A stretch of 64,000 nt of DNA, from assembly GCF_036370855.1 (NCBI RefSeq), contig NC_088099.1, positions 145,779,017-145,843,016 of the forward strand, given 5' to 3'. Positions 1-13,700 of this stretch are shown one piece after another (position 1 is the stretch's first letter; every line of letters starts with the position of its first letter). Below the pieces are notes generated by a model. The model had not been told where the DNA came from. It worked only from the letters and a program-made list of their open reading frames with translations, and searched no databases. Source of the DNA: Dromaius novaehollandiae. Taxonomy: Eukaryota; Chordata; Aves; Casuariiformes; Dromaiidae. The position numbers and the translations under genes were made by a program.

Positions 1-3000
1 CTTTTCTAACACGCAAAATACAGGGACTGATTTCTCTCTCCTTTTTACCCAGGTGGTGTTCTCCTGGGCGAGCACAGTATCAATAAGCAGAAAGCCTAAC
101 TTACAGATTCTGATGCAACGAAGTGCTGAACTGTTGCTGTCAGTAGGAACGCTGCCATTCACTTCAGTGTGCCTAGCATCTGACTTTTAGATGTGTATTT
201 TCCTTTAAAGTAATTGCACAACAGTTAATTGTGTGTGTATGTACGGGTATGTGGACCAGATGCACAGATTTGCGGACCCAAGAGAATTTCATTGCTTTCA
301 AAGGATGTGATGTAAAATTCGGTATGCTAAATTTATTTCTTCCCATGCAACTGTGTACAATCAGTTCTAATAGGAACTAGACACTTCCTGCACGTCTGTT
401 TTTTAATGGAATCTAGTTTTATAAGGGCCATATTTAGCTTTGCATCCTCTTAACTGCTAACTCTATTATCCTTTTAAGGAAGTCATTAACTGTTCACGAA
501 ACACTCTTCCTACAGTGATTTTACAATACATGCACATTCAATTGGGGTTTTCTGTGGGCTAAACAGCTCTTCATAGTAAAAGAATCAGTATGTGCATATG
601 TAACTAGAATAAATGAGGAGAACCTCTAAAAATATATGGCACAATTAGCAAATTATTTCTGCTTGTCAGCTTTCCAACAGCTCCTAACACAAATTCATAT
701 ATTTAAACAATTTCCTTTGTACGATTGATCCTGGGATTATTGTTCATGCCTCGCAGAAATGATATTTTCAGTTACATTTTCATTTCAGTTTGAACGAGAG
801 AGATGATTTTTGTATTCTGACAGGTTTAGCATTTGCAGCTGATGCAGTTTTCTTCGTTGCGTCATTCTGGACTAGCGCCTACACTTCACCTCACCCTGTT
901 CCATTGTGTTTTCCATGCACAAAGTGGAACCATCAACTTTCAGCCCCAACAGTCTATTTTAAGATTAAGGGGAAATAAAATAAGGAAGATGATAGATGAA
1001 GTCTCCATGAAGAAATTCACTGCACTTCCTCTTCTGAAAACAAACTGGAGGCTGCCTCTGGCAAACAGGAGGTCTGTTTAAAGGTAAGTGTATAGTAAAG
1101 ACCATAATCCTTGTACCTGCCACAGTCCTGTTCTATGAAGTCTGTGTAGAGTTTACATGGTAGTTTTAAATCCGAAAAATATACTACAGAAATAAACAGT
1201 CTGTACTTCTTATTAGATAATGGTATTGTTCTCTGCTAAACTGCAGGTTAGCTTTTTGCTATACCTCTTATGCACTTATGACCATTACATTCTTCATTTA
1301 CCTACATTCATTTCCTTTGCAAAATCCAAAAAGTAGCATTTATTATTTTCCAAAGTATGTATTTTCTTCCTGTGGTTTGTGGTCTTTACTCCCTCCAATT
1401 CAGATTCCTGGAAGTACCGTAGCACTCATCCAAATGATTTCAGGCATTCCAAAGTTGGAAAAACTTCCCTTCCCTGCTCTGCAGGATTCAGCCATTTGAG
1501 CTGGATCAGTATTAGCAAGAATTGCACACAAACTCAGATAATTCATCTATTCTATCAGCCTTTTCTGTGGGCTTCTCCTCAAACCTCAGCGATATACCAG
1601 TGGCAAAAGTTAACTGCAGAAATGACAAGTCCCACGAGGAAAAGAATTCTTCACTTTATGTTCTTGAGAATGTTGACGTTTGGGCTGAGTTTTTTTGTTT
1701 CTGATTCTGACACATGGAAGGCAAGAAAGGATGGGGTCATATCCAAATTTTATGCAGCAGCACAATGCTGAGATGTTGGCACATAAATAAGACCCAATAT
1801 TCCCGTTGGCTGGCAACACACATTTCAAGAAAAAGAAAGAGTGGGATGGGTGGGGAGGATGAAACCTTGAAAACGTGTATGCTTAAAACACGCTAGTAAT
1901 GAGCCTTGTGTAGGTATTCGTAAGAAGTGTTTGTTAGAACATGTGTCTACGTATGGAACAGGAAAGGAAGGTGAAAAAGAAGAGAAACAAGAGCAAACAC
2001 ATAAACTGAGGAGAGCAGCCCACCAGGACCAAGTTTTTACAGTACTTACAGTCAGCACCAGGGTATCCCAGCTCATCCTGGGATGCTCGAGGCACTATGA
2101 CCTCTGTCTGGTTGCTCCCCCATGCTGTGCCCAGCAAAAAGGTTCAAGGCAGTGGAAAGGAGTTGGCAAATCTTGTCTTTAGTCTGGCCAAAGGACCTTC
2201 GTGAATTCTCAGGCTCCACAAAGCCCAGGGGACACACAACATCCTTCCTCCGAGAACGGCAAATCCCGGGAGGCTGATAACTAAGAAATCCAGAGCAAAA
2301 CATGTAGAAACTTTCTAGAGTTTCTCCTTCATCTGCATTTTCAGGAGGCATGACCAAAACTCTCAAGGTTTTTAGCCTAACATTTGGCTTCCATTTAAAA
2401 AATATTTATTTTCAACATCCACATAAACAAGATCATGCTTTTCTTTTCCCCTTCTGAGAGAAAAAAAAAATGGATGATGTGTTTCCAGGACCCTAACAAG
2501 GGGTAAGAGTGCTTACAAACCTTTTTGAGCAATTTGGCCCCTCTCCAGCAAATACGTGTCTGCTGCCCATAAAGTTTTGGCTGTGCTCGGGTATCTGTAG
2601 GATTTGGGCCTTTATGCATGACAACAAGAGTAATTAATTGATCACAACATGCCTCAAAACAAATATTCCTGGAGGATTAATGTAAGAACAATGGAAAGAA
2701 AGTTCTTTAATTATTACCGAAAGTAATGGGAAAACTGCCTTTCAAAAAAATCTCATCTGTTTTTTCAGAAATAGTCAGGACTTAATTTTTCAAAAATTCT
2801 AACACATTTTCTTTTGCTGCGTAGCAAACACATCCTCCTTATGCAGCAAGCAAAATTTCAGAATGGACATGTGTGTACCAGACATCTGATCTAACTTGCA
2901 CAGAAAGGCCGTCGTCTGTACATTAGTCTTTTAGTGACATCCATGGAGACCTCATTCACGGCTAGCTAAACATGGCTCTCCATAAACTCACTGAAACGCA

Positions 3001-3509
3001 CACAGCCAATTTACTTTTAAGAGCAGATGTATACAGGTAGTTATTATTATATATTACAAAAGGGATATAGAAAGTACCATATCGATTAAGGAGCAGTTTC
3101 TTACGTGCAGGAATAAATGACTACTCAGAGTACAGGGCAAGGGCAACCTGAAACTAGCTTTCTTGATGAAGAATTTGGAGTATAAACCCCAAAGTCTGGT
3201 GTCTGGGATGAAGGCAGGTCCCTGCCTCGAAGAGGGATCGCTGTGCACCGACACCGCAATAGATGCAGAAAATCAGACTGTCCTGTCAGGGCTCCTGGAG
3301 AGATCCATCAGGCCACAGGGACAAAAGTGCTGTTAAATAACTTCCTATACCTGGATAAATAAGATATAGATGGAATATTATGGTCTGTTTGGGAAAGGTC
3401 AGCATGACCTTTGCAATGTGGAAATGTGACTTACGGGTCTGTTGGAGTTCTCCGGCAGGTCAAAAAGCTCGTGAGTCAGGTGGCAGAGCCAGCTGCGAAG
3501 ACGGCAGAA
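1..3509. other. Intergenic, no supported gene
   Basis: I see no exon, RNA gene or recognisable mobile element. A-rich runs near 2461-2470 are simple sequence. SDC2 is expected further left by vertebrate gene order but is not visible. Confidence 0.6.
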
Positions 3510-3770
3510 GGACCTCACAAGACTGGGTGATGATGACAATAAAACGGTGGATGAAATTCAACAGAGATAAGAATAAAGCAATGAACAAGGGATGAAAAAT
3601 CTTAACTTCTTTAAAAAAAATGGGCTCTGAGCTAATGACACTACAGAGGAACTGGCTGCTTTGGGGTTATGACAGCTAGTTCTATGAAAATTTCAGCTCA
3701 ATTTTCAGTGGTGGTCCAAAAGTAATTAAGGAATTAACGAAGGAAGGAATTAAGAATAAGACGGATCACT
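3510..3770 (+). mobile_element. Ancient CR1 LINE relic
   Basis: Plus-strand phrases in CR1 order: GATGAAATTCAACAGAGATA, AATGGGCTCTGAGCTAATGA, AGCTCTATGAAAA-like TAGTTCTATGAAAATTTCAG, CTCAATTTTCAGTGGTGGTC, and GGAATTAAGAATAAGACGG. It is diverged with frame breaks, hence an old copy. Confidence 0.7.
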
Positions 3771-3784
3771 GTAGAACTCCCTGT

Positions 3785-4225
3785 TTTGTCCAAATCCTGC
3801 ACCCTCGTGCAGTCCTTGCCCCCTCATTGCCAGAAGGCCAAGGGGAACCAGCAGAGGTCCAGGGGAGGCCAGCCCAGGGGAGGGAAGACGGGAACGGCGT
3901 CCTGGCAGGGGACAGCCCTGTGGTGTCTTCACAGGGGACAGTCCCAGCCAAGCAGCCTGAACCTCCTCCATGTGCAAAGGAGACGGGTGCACCAGGGAGG
4001 ACGCGATGGGTGGCTGCAGACTCCCAAGTGGCGTGGAGGGGCTGCCCGGGGATCACTGCAACCGGGGGATGCAAGTAAAGCGTACAAGGCCACCCTGCAG
4101 GCACGCAGGAGGAGGGCGTTCACCACGCGGTGAGACGTGCCTGTGGGATTCCCGGCCAGAGAGCGTGTGGGTGCGAAAAGCCTCCATCTCTCACAGGGAG
4201 GCTGGACAAGTTAAAGGGTAAAGGT
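3785..4225. other. GC-rich segment inside an old CR1 relic
   Basis: This block is markedly GC-richer than its surroundings, with ORFs open on both strands that overlap each other. I recognise no protein. It separates two CR1 pieces and may be an insertion, or diverged sequence I cannot place. Confidence 0.4.
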
Positions 4226-4339
4226 CCTCAGAGAATTACTAAATCCACAGCAACCACATCCCACTCAGGGGTTTCTGACTGAAATAGCAGGAGGCTGGGA
4301 AAGGCTGACTGCAGGTTAGCACCATATAGGCCTGCCCTG

Positions 4340-4420
4340 CTCTTTTCTTCTCTAGGCTCTACTTACAGCCACTGGCAGGGATGGTTAGATGAACCTTCTG
4401 CTGTTCTTATGTTCTGCAAG
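4340..4420 (+). mobile_element. Old CR1 LINE 3' terminus
   Basis: GGCAGGGATGGTTAGATGAA followed by CCTTCTGCTGTTCTTATGTTCT resembles the 3' end of older CR1 subfamilies (..GGxCTAGATGGACC..TTCTTATGTTCT). It is probably the tail of the relic at 3510-3770. Confidence 0.6.
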
Positions 4421-4424
4421 GCGC

Positions 4425-6569
4425 TGTGAACCAAAAGATTACAAAAAAAGGCACTCCGCATACCCCAGGGTAGAGCTTTAAATTTCAGCCTGGTGCATAA
4501 AGCAGATAATATAGGCTCTTGAACATATATCTCCTAGTAGCAACGCTGGTAGCTCTGGATTGCCAACGGAGGGAAGGAAACTGCTGTCTTATGTATAACG
4601 ACATTCTAAATGGATTTATTTCAGTTTATCTTTTAATTAAATTCATGTATGTAAGCTACAAAAATAAACACTTCCTGGGGACTCAAAAGAGCTGCGGCGG
4701 ATGGAATGACATTCTTTGGTTTTGAATCAGATCTCACGGCTAGTGAGAAAGTATGATTAAGAAAGACTAAAACATCTGGCAAACAGCTGATGATGATGTC
4801 CCCTCAAGGGACATAATCAAAAAATCCTGAAAGAATATTTTTGTTGCAGAAGCAAGGCCAATATAGCACACAGAGAAAAGTGAACTTTCTTGGGAAAATT
4901 AAAAAAAAAAAGTCCTTAACCAAAAGGCTTTTTTTATCTCTCTCCATTAAAAAAAATAAATGGAATCAGTAATTCCTCCTTTTTCGGACAATGAAAATAA
5001 ATGCTTACTAATATGTCCATATTTAGACAGGCCAGCATACTTGGTGGATAGAGTCACTCATTTGGCATCAAAGGCTCCTTTGTTTGCAGAAGTAAAAATA
5101 GAATTTGAACAACCCTCGTGGACACTTCTGCCTTCAAGCGTAACATGGTTGTAATACAAAATCACAAGTGATTCAAAAGCCCTTTGAAATCAATGGCAAG
5201 AACTGGCTCTTTAAAAAGTTGCTGGAGAGACCGACTCTGGAACGGGTTGCAGGGTCTTTATGTGAACGTCCGCCAAATCTCCCCGGGTTCAGCCCCAGAA
5301 CTTTGCTTCTGGGCTGTGCAGGAGCTCAAACTATAGTCAACAGCCTTCTGGCGGGAGGGCGGTCATTAGCGTTGCTTCTTAATTGGACAGAGAGATAGCT
5401 GCACAGCAAGGCTGTAGCTCCAGTCCATGAAGGATGAGTGACCTGCCATTGTTGTCTTTAAGGCCTGAACTCATTTCCTGCCTGGCAGAGCCAGAGATTT
5501 ATTTTTGTTAGGCAGTTCAGTGATAGTGGCTGTTCCTAACACAGGGCTTGGCTCTGCCTCTCACAGCCAAATGCTGAATGAAGACGGTGTAGAGACAAGG
5601 TTCCTGGGCTGAAGGAAGGATCCAAGGGAGCACCATTTCCCCAACACCTTTCCTCTTGCAGACAACTGTCCTACCCGCAGGTCCCAGCAATGCCTCTGCT
5701 GTGCTGCTTCCTACCTTTTGGGGCAAAGCACACTCCCAGGGAAGAGCTGGGTGTAGGGGTGAGAAGCTGCAAATGTCATTGGTTCTTCTGTGGAGCATTC
5801 ATGTGGCAGAAAGTACCACAGGTTTTGAGCAGAGCTGAGCCCAGAATGAAGAACAGAACTAGTCATTGCTTGAGGTCAGTCTGGGGCAGGAAATGCTGGG
5901 CAGGGCAGGGCAGGGCAGGGCAGAAGTAGGACTCGAGGTCTCAGGAGCCATGTCAGCATCATGCTGTGCTCCGAAAGGCTTCTTGGAAAAGAAAAGCTTC
6001 TCAGCAAGACCTGCTTGTCAGCAGCAATGACGTGGGTCTGCTGACCATGTGCCACCCTGACATGGTTTTGCCATTTCCCACTTGCTCTGTCAGCACTGCC
6101 TCAGGTATTTGTGTGTTGTCTGCTCTGTAGGATGTAGATGTCCCCTCAAAGCTTTAATTCCAGATTCTCAGTCAATCCACCTTTTGCACCGTTTCAGCCA
6201 CCTGCGTTATCATCAGATAGTGAGATGTCAGCGAGAGATGCAATACTCAAAGAGCTATTTGTGCTCAAGTTTTCCTCCAAGACCTGCTCTGTAAAAGTGC
6301 AGATCTGATAGTGCTGACTTGTAGAAAATCTCTCAGATCAGGGATAACACTGGACAGCTTAAGAATGAAGAGACTGAAAACCCTATATTTAGAGAGAGAG
6401 CAGAAAGCAAAACAATCTAGGTAATTTGAAAACTATTTATCTAACCCCCCCACAAAGTCTGGTTTTGGAATGGTGTGTACAATTTAAAATTCATTTTGCA
6501 GGGAAAGGTAATTACAAGCATGGAAGTAACTGGAAAATGGGATAAAATGCTAGATGTGCAGATTTTTAT
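4425..6569. other. Intergenic, no supported gene
   Basis: Unremarkable sequence apart from the GGGCA repeat at 5898-5922. No exon or RNA gene is supported. Confidence 0.6.
5898..5922. repeat. (GGGCA)5 pentanucleotide repeat
   Basis: Five perfect GGGCA units lie in intergenic sequence. Confidence 0.9.
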
Positions 6570-7310
6570 TTAATAAGTAGTTGATTGCATGGATGATGGA
6601 AATTTTATGGATGACAGATCTCATCTATCTAGACTTCAGTGAAGCAACCGATGTGAGGACACAAGGGGAATTATTTGTTGAAATGGAGAAGATGGGGGTC
6701 TCAATAAGAATGGCAAAGAAAATGAAACAGGTAATAGAAAAGCGTGAATGGTAAATTATGAGATTAGAGGATAATTCTAGTAGAATTCTACAGGGTCAAA
6801 CTGACGACTGATTTTTTTGGGGGGAGGGGGATATCTTGATTAATGGTCTTGACACAAAACATAGAAGTGGCTTAAAAAGGTCTACTTATGACATACAGCT
6901 ACAGAACATTGTCAGGTTGGAAAGGAATATTGCATGGGAAGAATGAGGTCACTTTGAAGACCACGGGTAATAGATGGGAATTATAGAAATGGAATGAAAA
7001 GTGGAAATGCAGGCTTTTAAGGTCAGAAATGAGGATTCCTACAATAAACTAGGAATTAGAAGAACAGAAGAAGGAAAAGATGCAGGTGTCTCACTTATAG
7101 ACAGGCTTTAAATCCCAATGCAATGTGCCAAACAATGCAGTAAGTAGTGAGGCATTTCCAGTAGAAATGAGAATTCTTGGTACTATCTTTCAAGGCACAG
7201 GAAAGATGTAACCTAGAGGTACATGTTCTGTTCTGGCTACCAGCAATCAAAAGGACGAACTGAGGCTGGAAAAAGTACAAAGAAGGTCAACAAGCCATGT
7301 CTAACCTCTC
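6570..7310 (+). mobile_element. Ancient CR1 LINE relic (reverse transcriptase part)
   Basis: Diverged plus-strand sequence follows the CR1 ORF2 order: ATCTAGACTTCAGTGAAGCA, GAGAAGATGGGGGTC, TTGATTAATGGTCTTGACAC, TAGAAATGGAATGAAAAGTG, TTTCCAGTAGAAATGAG, TTCAAGGCACAGGAAAG and TTCTGTTCTGGCTACC. Many indels and stops show an old, dead copy. It appears to belong to the older amniote CR1 lineages. Confidence 0.82.
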
Positions 7311-7624
7311 AGAGCTGGGAGGATTTCCACTTCCTGGGCCTAGATTCACGTGCCAGTTGCATCACGCCCCTGAGCAAGGCAGAAGCTGGCAGCACGCACT
7401 GCTCCTGCCTCTGCCTCGGATTTTGGCGCAGTGAAACCCCAGAGCGCTGTCAGTGAGAGATGCAGCACAGCTGGGCAGCTCCTTGATCTGGGTGATGAGT
7501 GGAGTTATACCTCCAGGGCATCTTGCAGAGCATCCCCAGCTCCCCAGCTTTCTGGCTGCCTCAGTCTCCTCCTATGAGAGAGGACCAAACTGGCCTGTCC
7601 TCTCCAGCCTACCAAAGCAGAGCC

Positions 7625-7770
7625 TGACTGAAGGCTGTCTACAAATCCCTTTCCAGCCATTCAAAGGCAGTGAAGTTCTGGAGCAGCTCCCTAGTCACAG
7701 GAATGGGGACAAAAGGAGCTGATGATTTCTAAGATGGAGCTTGATTCTTTTAATAAAGGAGTTTAATGAG
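7625..7770 (+). mobile_element. Ancient CR1 LINE relic, 3' portion
   Basis: AGTGAAGTTCTGGAGCAGCT, then AAGATGGAGCTTGATTCTTT and AAAGGAGTTTAATGAG, match the CR1 segment that follows the reverse transcriptase domain. It probably belongs to the same copy as 6570-7310. About 300 bp of GC-richer sequence between them could not be aligned by eye. Confidence 0.65.
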
Positions 7771-7774
7771 TTGG

Positions 7775-10700
7775 TAGACGACATCTCACTGACTTGGGAG
7801 CCCCATGCCCCTAGGAAGCTGTAGTCTTCACATTTTCCCATCAGTACAGTACCAGTCGTGTTCCCAGAGGACTGCTGGCAGCATTAAACAGCCAGTTCTG
7901 GAGTGTTCTGCAGAGATACACAAATGCTAGCCAGTGCTGTTGTCAGACATTTATCTTTGATAAATATCAGTATCTTTGATGCATTTAGTTAATCATTCCT
8001 CACACTATGGTAGCAAAAGATTCTTTTTTATTCCTGAACTTGAGTACTGCCTAGTTCTGTTCTATTTCTAGGATATTTTTCTTGACTTCTTTTATATTTC
8101 CAAGAAGGAAACCAATGAATCGAATGGCTTTTAAAAAACATTTTTCAACATGGTATTTTTCTAGTATGTCTTCTGGGTAGTAGTTCCTATTACCAGCCTC
8201 TTGTGCTTGTCTCCAGGGCTTATCTTTCCCCTCATAGCTGTACTAAGTTAATACAATCATGCCATTACCTGCAGTGTTTCCAAGGTGGGTCAAGTAGTTT
8301 CAGTGGGATCTCACAAGTAGGCATGCTCACCTGCCATAATTTCTGGCACATTTAAAGTACCACATTCCAATGCATGGGGAGCAGTTAGCTCCAGAGTGTG
8401 AAGTTAGCCTTGGTAACGAGGTAAGGGAAGTGAGAAAATGGCAAGAAAATAGGAGACTTGCAATTCAGAAATTAATGTAGTCAGGGCCATCTGAGATCCC
8501 ATGCTGTGAAAGTTGAGAGAGAGATGTCTATTAGTAACACCATATGACTCAGTGCTCCGGTCCTTCTGCAGGATCAGAGTCTTCATGTCCTCATGCAGCT
8601 GTGCTGAAGTTGGGGACAATCCATATGGCTTCATCTATTTAGGTTTTCAGGATCTTTGCCTGAGTTTTAAATAGTTACTAGAATGTAATGGGAAATGTGA
8701 TCACAAGGAGTCCAGTCTTGGTAGATTTCCTATTTAGTCAACAATCCAATTTTTTTAGACTTGGCACTTTTCTGTGGTATAGAGAGCATTTCCAAAGAGG
8801 AAACTCAAGTGCTGCTGTATAAATGCTGCCTGTAACTACCACCAAAGAAAGAAAATATACAAACCACTTTCATTTATTTTGAGATTCGGAAGTAATCACA
8901 CTTCTTGGTAGTCACATGCCTTTTACTCAAAGCTCTCCATGTACTTCCCCTTCCATAAGGTCACTTTCTGTTGCTGAAGTCAATGCTTCCGAGATACAGC
9001 TCTCCTGCCAGAAGAGCTGGTGACATCACTACTGTAGCACCACTGCCCATACACTGCTTTCCCCATCGGCACCTCGTGGGACACAGCCAGGTCCCCCAGC
9101 CCGGCCTCCGGCCTGCCCCAGGTGAAAGCACGAGGCTGCCGTGGTGGGGACGTCCTGCTCCTGCCCACCCCACCGCCACGCAGCCCCTGGTGGGGGAGAG
9201 CTGTGGTGTTTCCAGGGCAAAGGAAGCCAGCTCATAGGCCGGACTAGGCAATTGGGTTGCCAGTGGACTTTTTTGGGAATAACCGGGGAATCATTTCACT
9301 TTTGGGGGGACACAGTGGAAACATGCTGTGAGAAATGGGTCTCTGAAGGATTTTCTAAATGACACGAGAGGGCCAAGAGATGACCAAGTCTATGTGACAG
9401 AGTGTCATGCAGTGAGACCCCTGTAAGACTGGGTACCAGAAACACAGTCGTGCTGGCAGTGCAGGGTCCCCTCCCCTCTTAAGCTACTGCACCCAACACA
9501 CTTCCTAACGATCCACTTTGCTTCCAGTCCCTTAGTACGGTGCTGGTAATGTCTTATTCTGCACAGAGGTACCAGAAACTGCAGAAACCAGAACTGCATT
9601 ACAGCCTGTCCGCTGAGCTGGGAGCAGAACGGACGGCCGCCTCATTTCCGAACCAACACATTGTGAGCTAAATTTCCATCTAGCACTACAGTGACATTTA
9701 TTAAAAATAAATGAATTTCAATAATGAAAACTCTCAAAACCCTGTACTTTCCTGTTGCTGTCCAAAAAGAATCCACTTATGAAGAAGAGCATCATCTCAA
9801 TGCTACAAAAATAAATAGAAAAGGAAAATTAAGTGGGGTATGTTATAACCGGTTGCCAGCTCCAGAAAGTTCACATTATTCAGTCAGAACCTCTCAGAGT
9901 TCATCTCTATAACATTGATTAGATCAGTTGTCAGTAATCAAGCTAAAGACGGCCTATGGGGTTGAGTTAAAACAAAGAAAAGAAAATCACAGTAATAAAG
10001 GCAAGTGAAGCCAAGATAATACACAAAGCAAGAATAAACCTGACTCCCCTCTTCAGCAGCATTAGCAGTTATTAAATTTCTATACGATTATCGCAGATAT
10101 GTGTGCAGGACACATCAAATAGTTATAATGCAAGTTTTTGCAGAAGGTTCCAGCTGTTAATGCAGGGACACACGAGTGAAACTGAAAATGCTCTGCTGTT
10201 TCCCACACACCGCTGGCTCTGCGCGAGCCTACGCCCTCAAAAGTACTAGTTGGTTTGGAATGGGTAAGTCTGGGAAGGGATCTGGAAATGATATATGTGT
10301 TCCCAAAGATGTTATTTAAGGGACAGAAATTCTGACCAGCAAATTTGTGGTCAGATTTTATTGTAACATGTGTATTTATTGTTTACTCAGAAAATTGACT
10401 AATTAACAGTTCTTCTTATAGCCATGGCAGCTGAAAGAATTTGTCCCACCCATGGTATACATGCTGACTCGGAAGTCAAGCTAGTTTGCATTTATAAATT
10501 GAGACTCTTTGCTGAGCCCTTTGCCAGTGCAGGTTTCAGAGTGAAACAACCTGTTGCCCTTCCTTTGGAAAGACTCTTTCCTAAGGCCTCAAAATCCCAT
10601 CTCCTACCCCATTTCTCCTCCTTTTCCCGCAGCCTCTCTGCTCACACCTCCACCCTGATGGATGCCTCGTGCCCACAATGAGCCCAGCCTTGGCGGAGAG

Positions 10701-13700
10701 CGGCAGGGAGCACATGGAGCAGTCGGGAGCTGCAGCCTCGCGCAGGAATGAGCCACCGAGATTAGGCCACACAACAGCAACTGACCCCTCATGGACTCCT
10801 GCCTGTGCGTGGCAATTGCCACCAAACCGATGGGGGCAAATGTTGGGCAGGACAGGCCTGCGGAGGTCCACAAACCCTTGGGGCTCCAGCAAGGATCAAG
10901 CCCAAGCAGCTGCAGCCAGCCCCTCTTATGACTTCCCTTTATAAATAAACAAGATGCTTTGTTTGGACCGATTAGCAGCTTTTGGAGCAGTTTAGCCACC
11001 TAGCAGTTTCAGCAGACAAGTGGGGAGGGCATGCAGCCCAGCAAGTCCTGCCCCCTCCTATCCGGGTGAACATTTGCACTGCCCTCTGCCAGCTAACGTG
11101 GCCCACAGCCTCAGTTAAATAAGCACACAGATGGCCTAAAAATCCTACGGGCAAAATTGAAGAAATATTGACAAATGGATGGACTTTAATTTGTGAAGAC
11201 AAACTCTTATGCCAGTGTATTGAGAGCGATTGTGTACTGTTCCTGCTTTTCCAGTTAGTCTGAGGTCATTTCACGGGAAAGCACGTTTTCTCATGTGCGG
11301 GTTTTGTGCGGGTTTCTTTGAAGCACAGCCTGAGGGTCACTTGTAACTTGCTCTTACGCCAGGTCAACTGGAAGCGTGCAGGATATCTCAAAGGGATATC
11401 CATGGGAGGAGCGTCCAAAGGCATTTTGTGGATGCGTGTTGTTAGCAATGCTGTCCCATTACGTATGACAAAGCAGGCTGTCTTTCCTCCAGCTTTCCAC
11501 TGCATCGCTAAGGGTGGCATTTTGTTTGTGTTTTCAGCCAGGGAAAAGAATGGCATGGTTTCTCCTGCAAACACCAACGAGCCTGGAGGCACAGCTACAG
11601 TTTTAAAGCTGTAGCTTTCATTTGGGGCAGAAGTCCAACTAAAAGGAAAGTGCAATTAGAAGAAACTTCTCCTGATACTATCTTTGCAGTCTCCTTTTCC
11701 TTCTAGTCTGAGGTTTTGTATTTAAGCCAATTGTCAAATTTTTAATGGCTTTTGGATCTAATTGATTGGCAAGAGAGGGAAAATCTGCTGGAAACTGTTG
11801 CCCCTTAAAAAAAACAAAAACAAACTCTAGAGGAAACTGTTTTACAAACAAAAAATAATTCCCAGTGAAAATTTGCCAGGACAAAAACAACCCATCTAGC
11901 CCCAGTTTCACACTGATTTCTGGAGTAGTCACTCATACACATAAAAATATGGGTATAAAATGCTGTAGACAATCTGTTTTGAGGACTGTTAATCTAAAAC
12001 ATGTCAAGAGAAGTAGGTTTATATGAGGAATGCTAAAACAGAAAAATTCATCAGATTTTCAGGCCACCATTTAATGCCCAGAATATTAAAAGGCAGCTCA
12101 TTGTGTCTACTTTATGCAACAGAAAAAGAAAAAAACAACCAGTGATTGCTACCAGCTTCTCCACACTTAAGACTGAAATCACCTCTGCTCTGAATGTTGC
12201 TGTTTGCTAACGCCTTGGGATGCATTACTTGCGAAGAGAAGGAGGGAGATGAAACTCTGCCTGTAAGACGCTTGCACGTATTGGCTCCAGAAGAGAAACT
12301 ACAATGACAATTAGATTTTGCCATCGACAACAGAACAGCTAATCATTGAAGCTAAAATCAGATTACATGAAATGAAAGTCTGTTGCCTGGCTGCAGCTGA
12401 CTTTCAGATGTTCTTATTATAAATATACCGAGAGGAATTGCAATCCTGTTATCCAAACAAGAACCAAAAGCCCAAATCAGAAGCCAGAAAGATTAAACAG
12501 TTACTTCCCACTTCCCGTCCGCCACACCCGCACGTTTCTGTGTTGGAGCCCAGCTCTTTGGCCAGGCTCCTGCGCGCCGAGTGCTCTGCTGGCGGGCAGT
12601 TGTATTCCTGTAACATCTCCACGCTCCGCGCTCTGACTCTGTGCAACTCCAGCAACAGGCTCCAAGTTGATTCCCAGCACCCAACCTTCCTTGCCTTTCA
12701 TTTTAAAGAAAATGTAGATGTAAACTGTCACGATCTCAGTATTTTCTGTGTTGGTCTCTCTTTCAAGCTTTTCTGCTTTCTTTTTGTTTGCATATTGCCT
12801 GCAGAATTACAGATAAATCCAACAAGTTTTATCCTCTGCTGGACACCTGACGCATGGTCAGAGGCAGCTCAATGTAACATTGGCAAACATTTCAGCTACT
12901 TGATTTTCTTGTAGATTTGCTAATATTCTGCCAAAGTTTGCAGAAGGGTTTAACTGAAAGGTCAATGAAAGAATATCTGCATATTGCAAATCTAATAATC
13001 AGGATAGATGTAATTTGTTTAAATTTAGGAAAAAGCCAAAGTAAACTCTTTAAAGAAATTGCTCATATATGTGAGGCTAGCAGTGTGGTAATAAAAATAG
13101 AAATTAGGTACATAGGACCTATAGTGGTATAGAAACTTAACCTCGACACATATTGTTTGAGCCAGCTCTTGTCCCTGAATTAATATACGCCTACCAGTGG
13201 GTGTTTGTTTTAGGAAAGTTAAATAAAAAGGCCATGAATAAATATAAAAGCTGAGATGAAATAGCCATCTGGACTACATTAGACCAAAATGCATAATTGA
13301 AGCAAAGAGAGCATACATCCTTTGATCCAGTCACACACAACTGAAATGAAAGTAAATGGGCAATTCCAATTATCTAATCACCACAGAAGAGTTTGTAACA
13401 CATGTAAGTGCGAAGGATCACTGAAGGACTGCACTGTGGGGCCACCACTGCAGCATAGGGACCACAAGCACGCTGGCCACAGGTGTCCCCATGTCAGGCG
13501 CGGTGTTGGGGCACAACATTGGCGTAAGTCCTCGCTGGACTTGTGATAACATTACTAAAACCACAGGCTGGGCCCTAGCTCTTCTGCTGTGTCCAGGGGA
13601 TTAGCAGCAGAGCCATGTGGCAAGGCAAGCTTGAACTCAGCTCTTTGTGCACCTGGCAAGACTGGCCAGTGCAGTTTCATGGTGCCCCACTCGCGCCTGC

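Noticed and set aside
10424-10999. Overlapping open frames of 85-131 codons in a GC-richer stretch
   Set aside because: Both strands are open across the same bases, no family is recognised and there is no splice context. Base composition explains them.
12438-12914. 158-codon plus-strand open frame
   Set aside because: Low-complexity composition, no recognised family, overlapping open frames on the other strand, and weak start context. Not supported as a gene.
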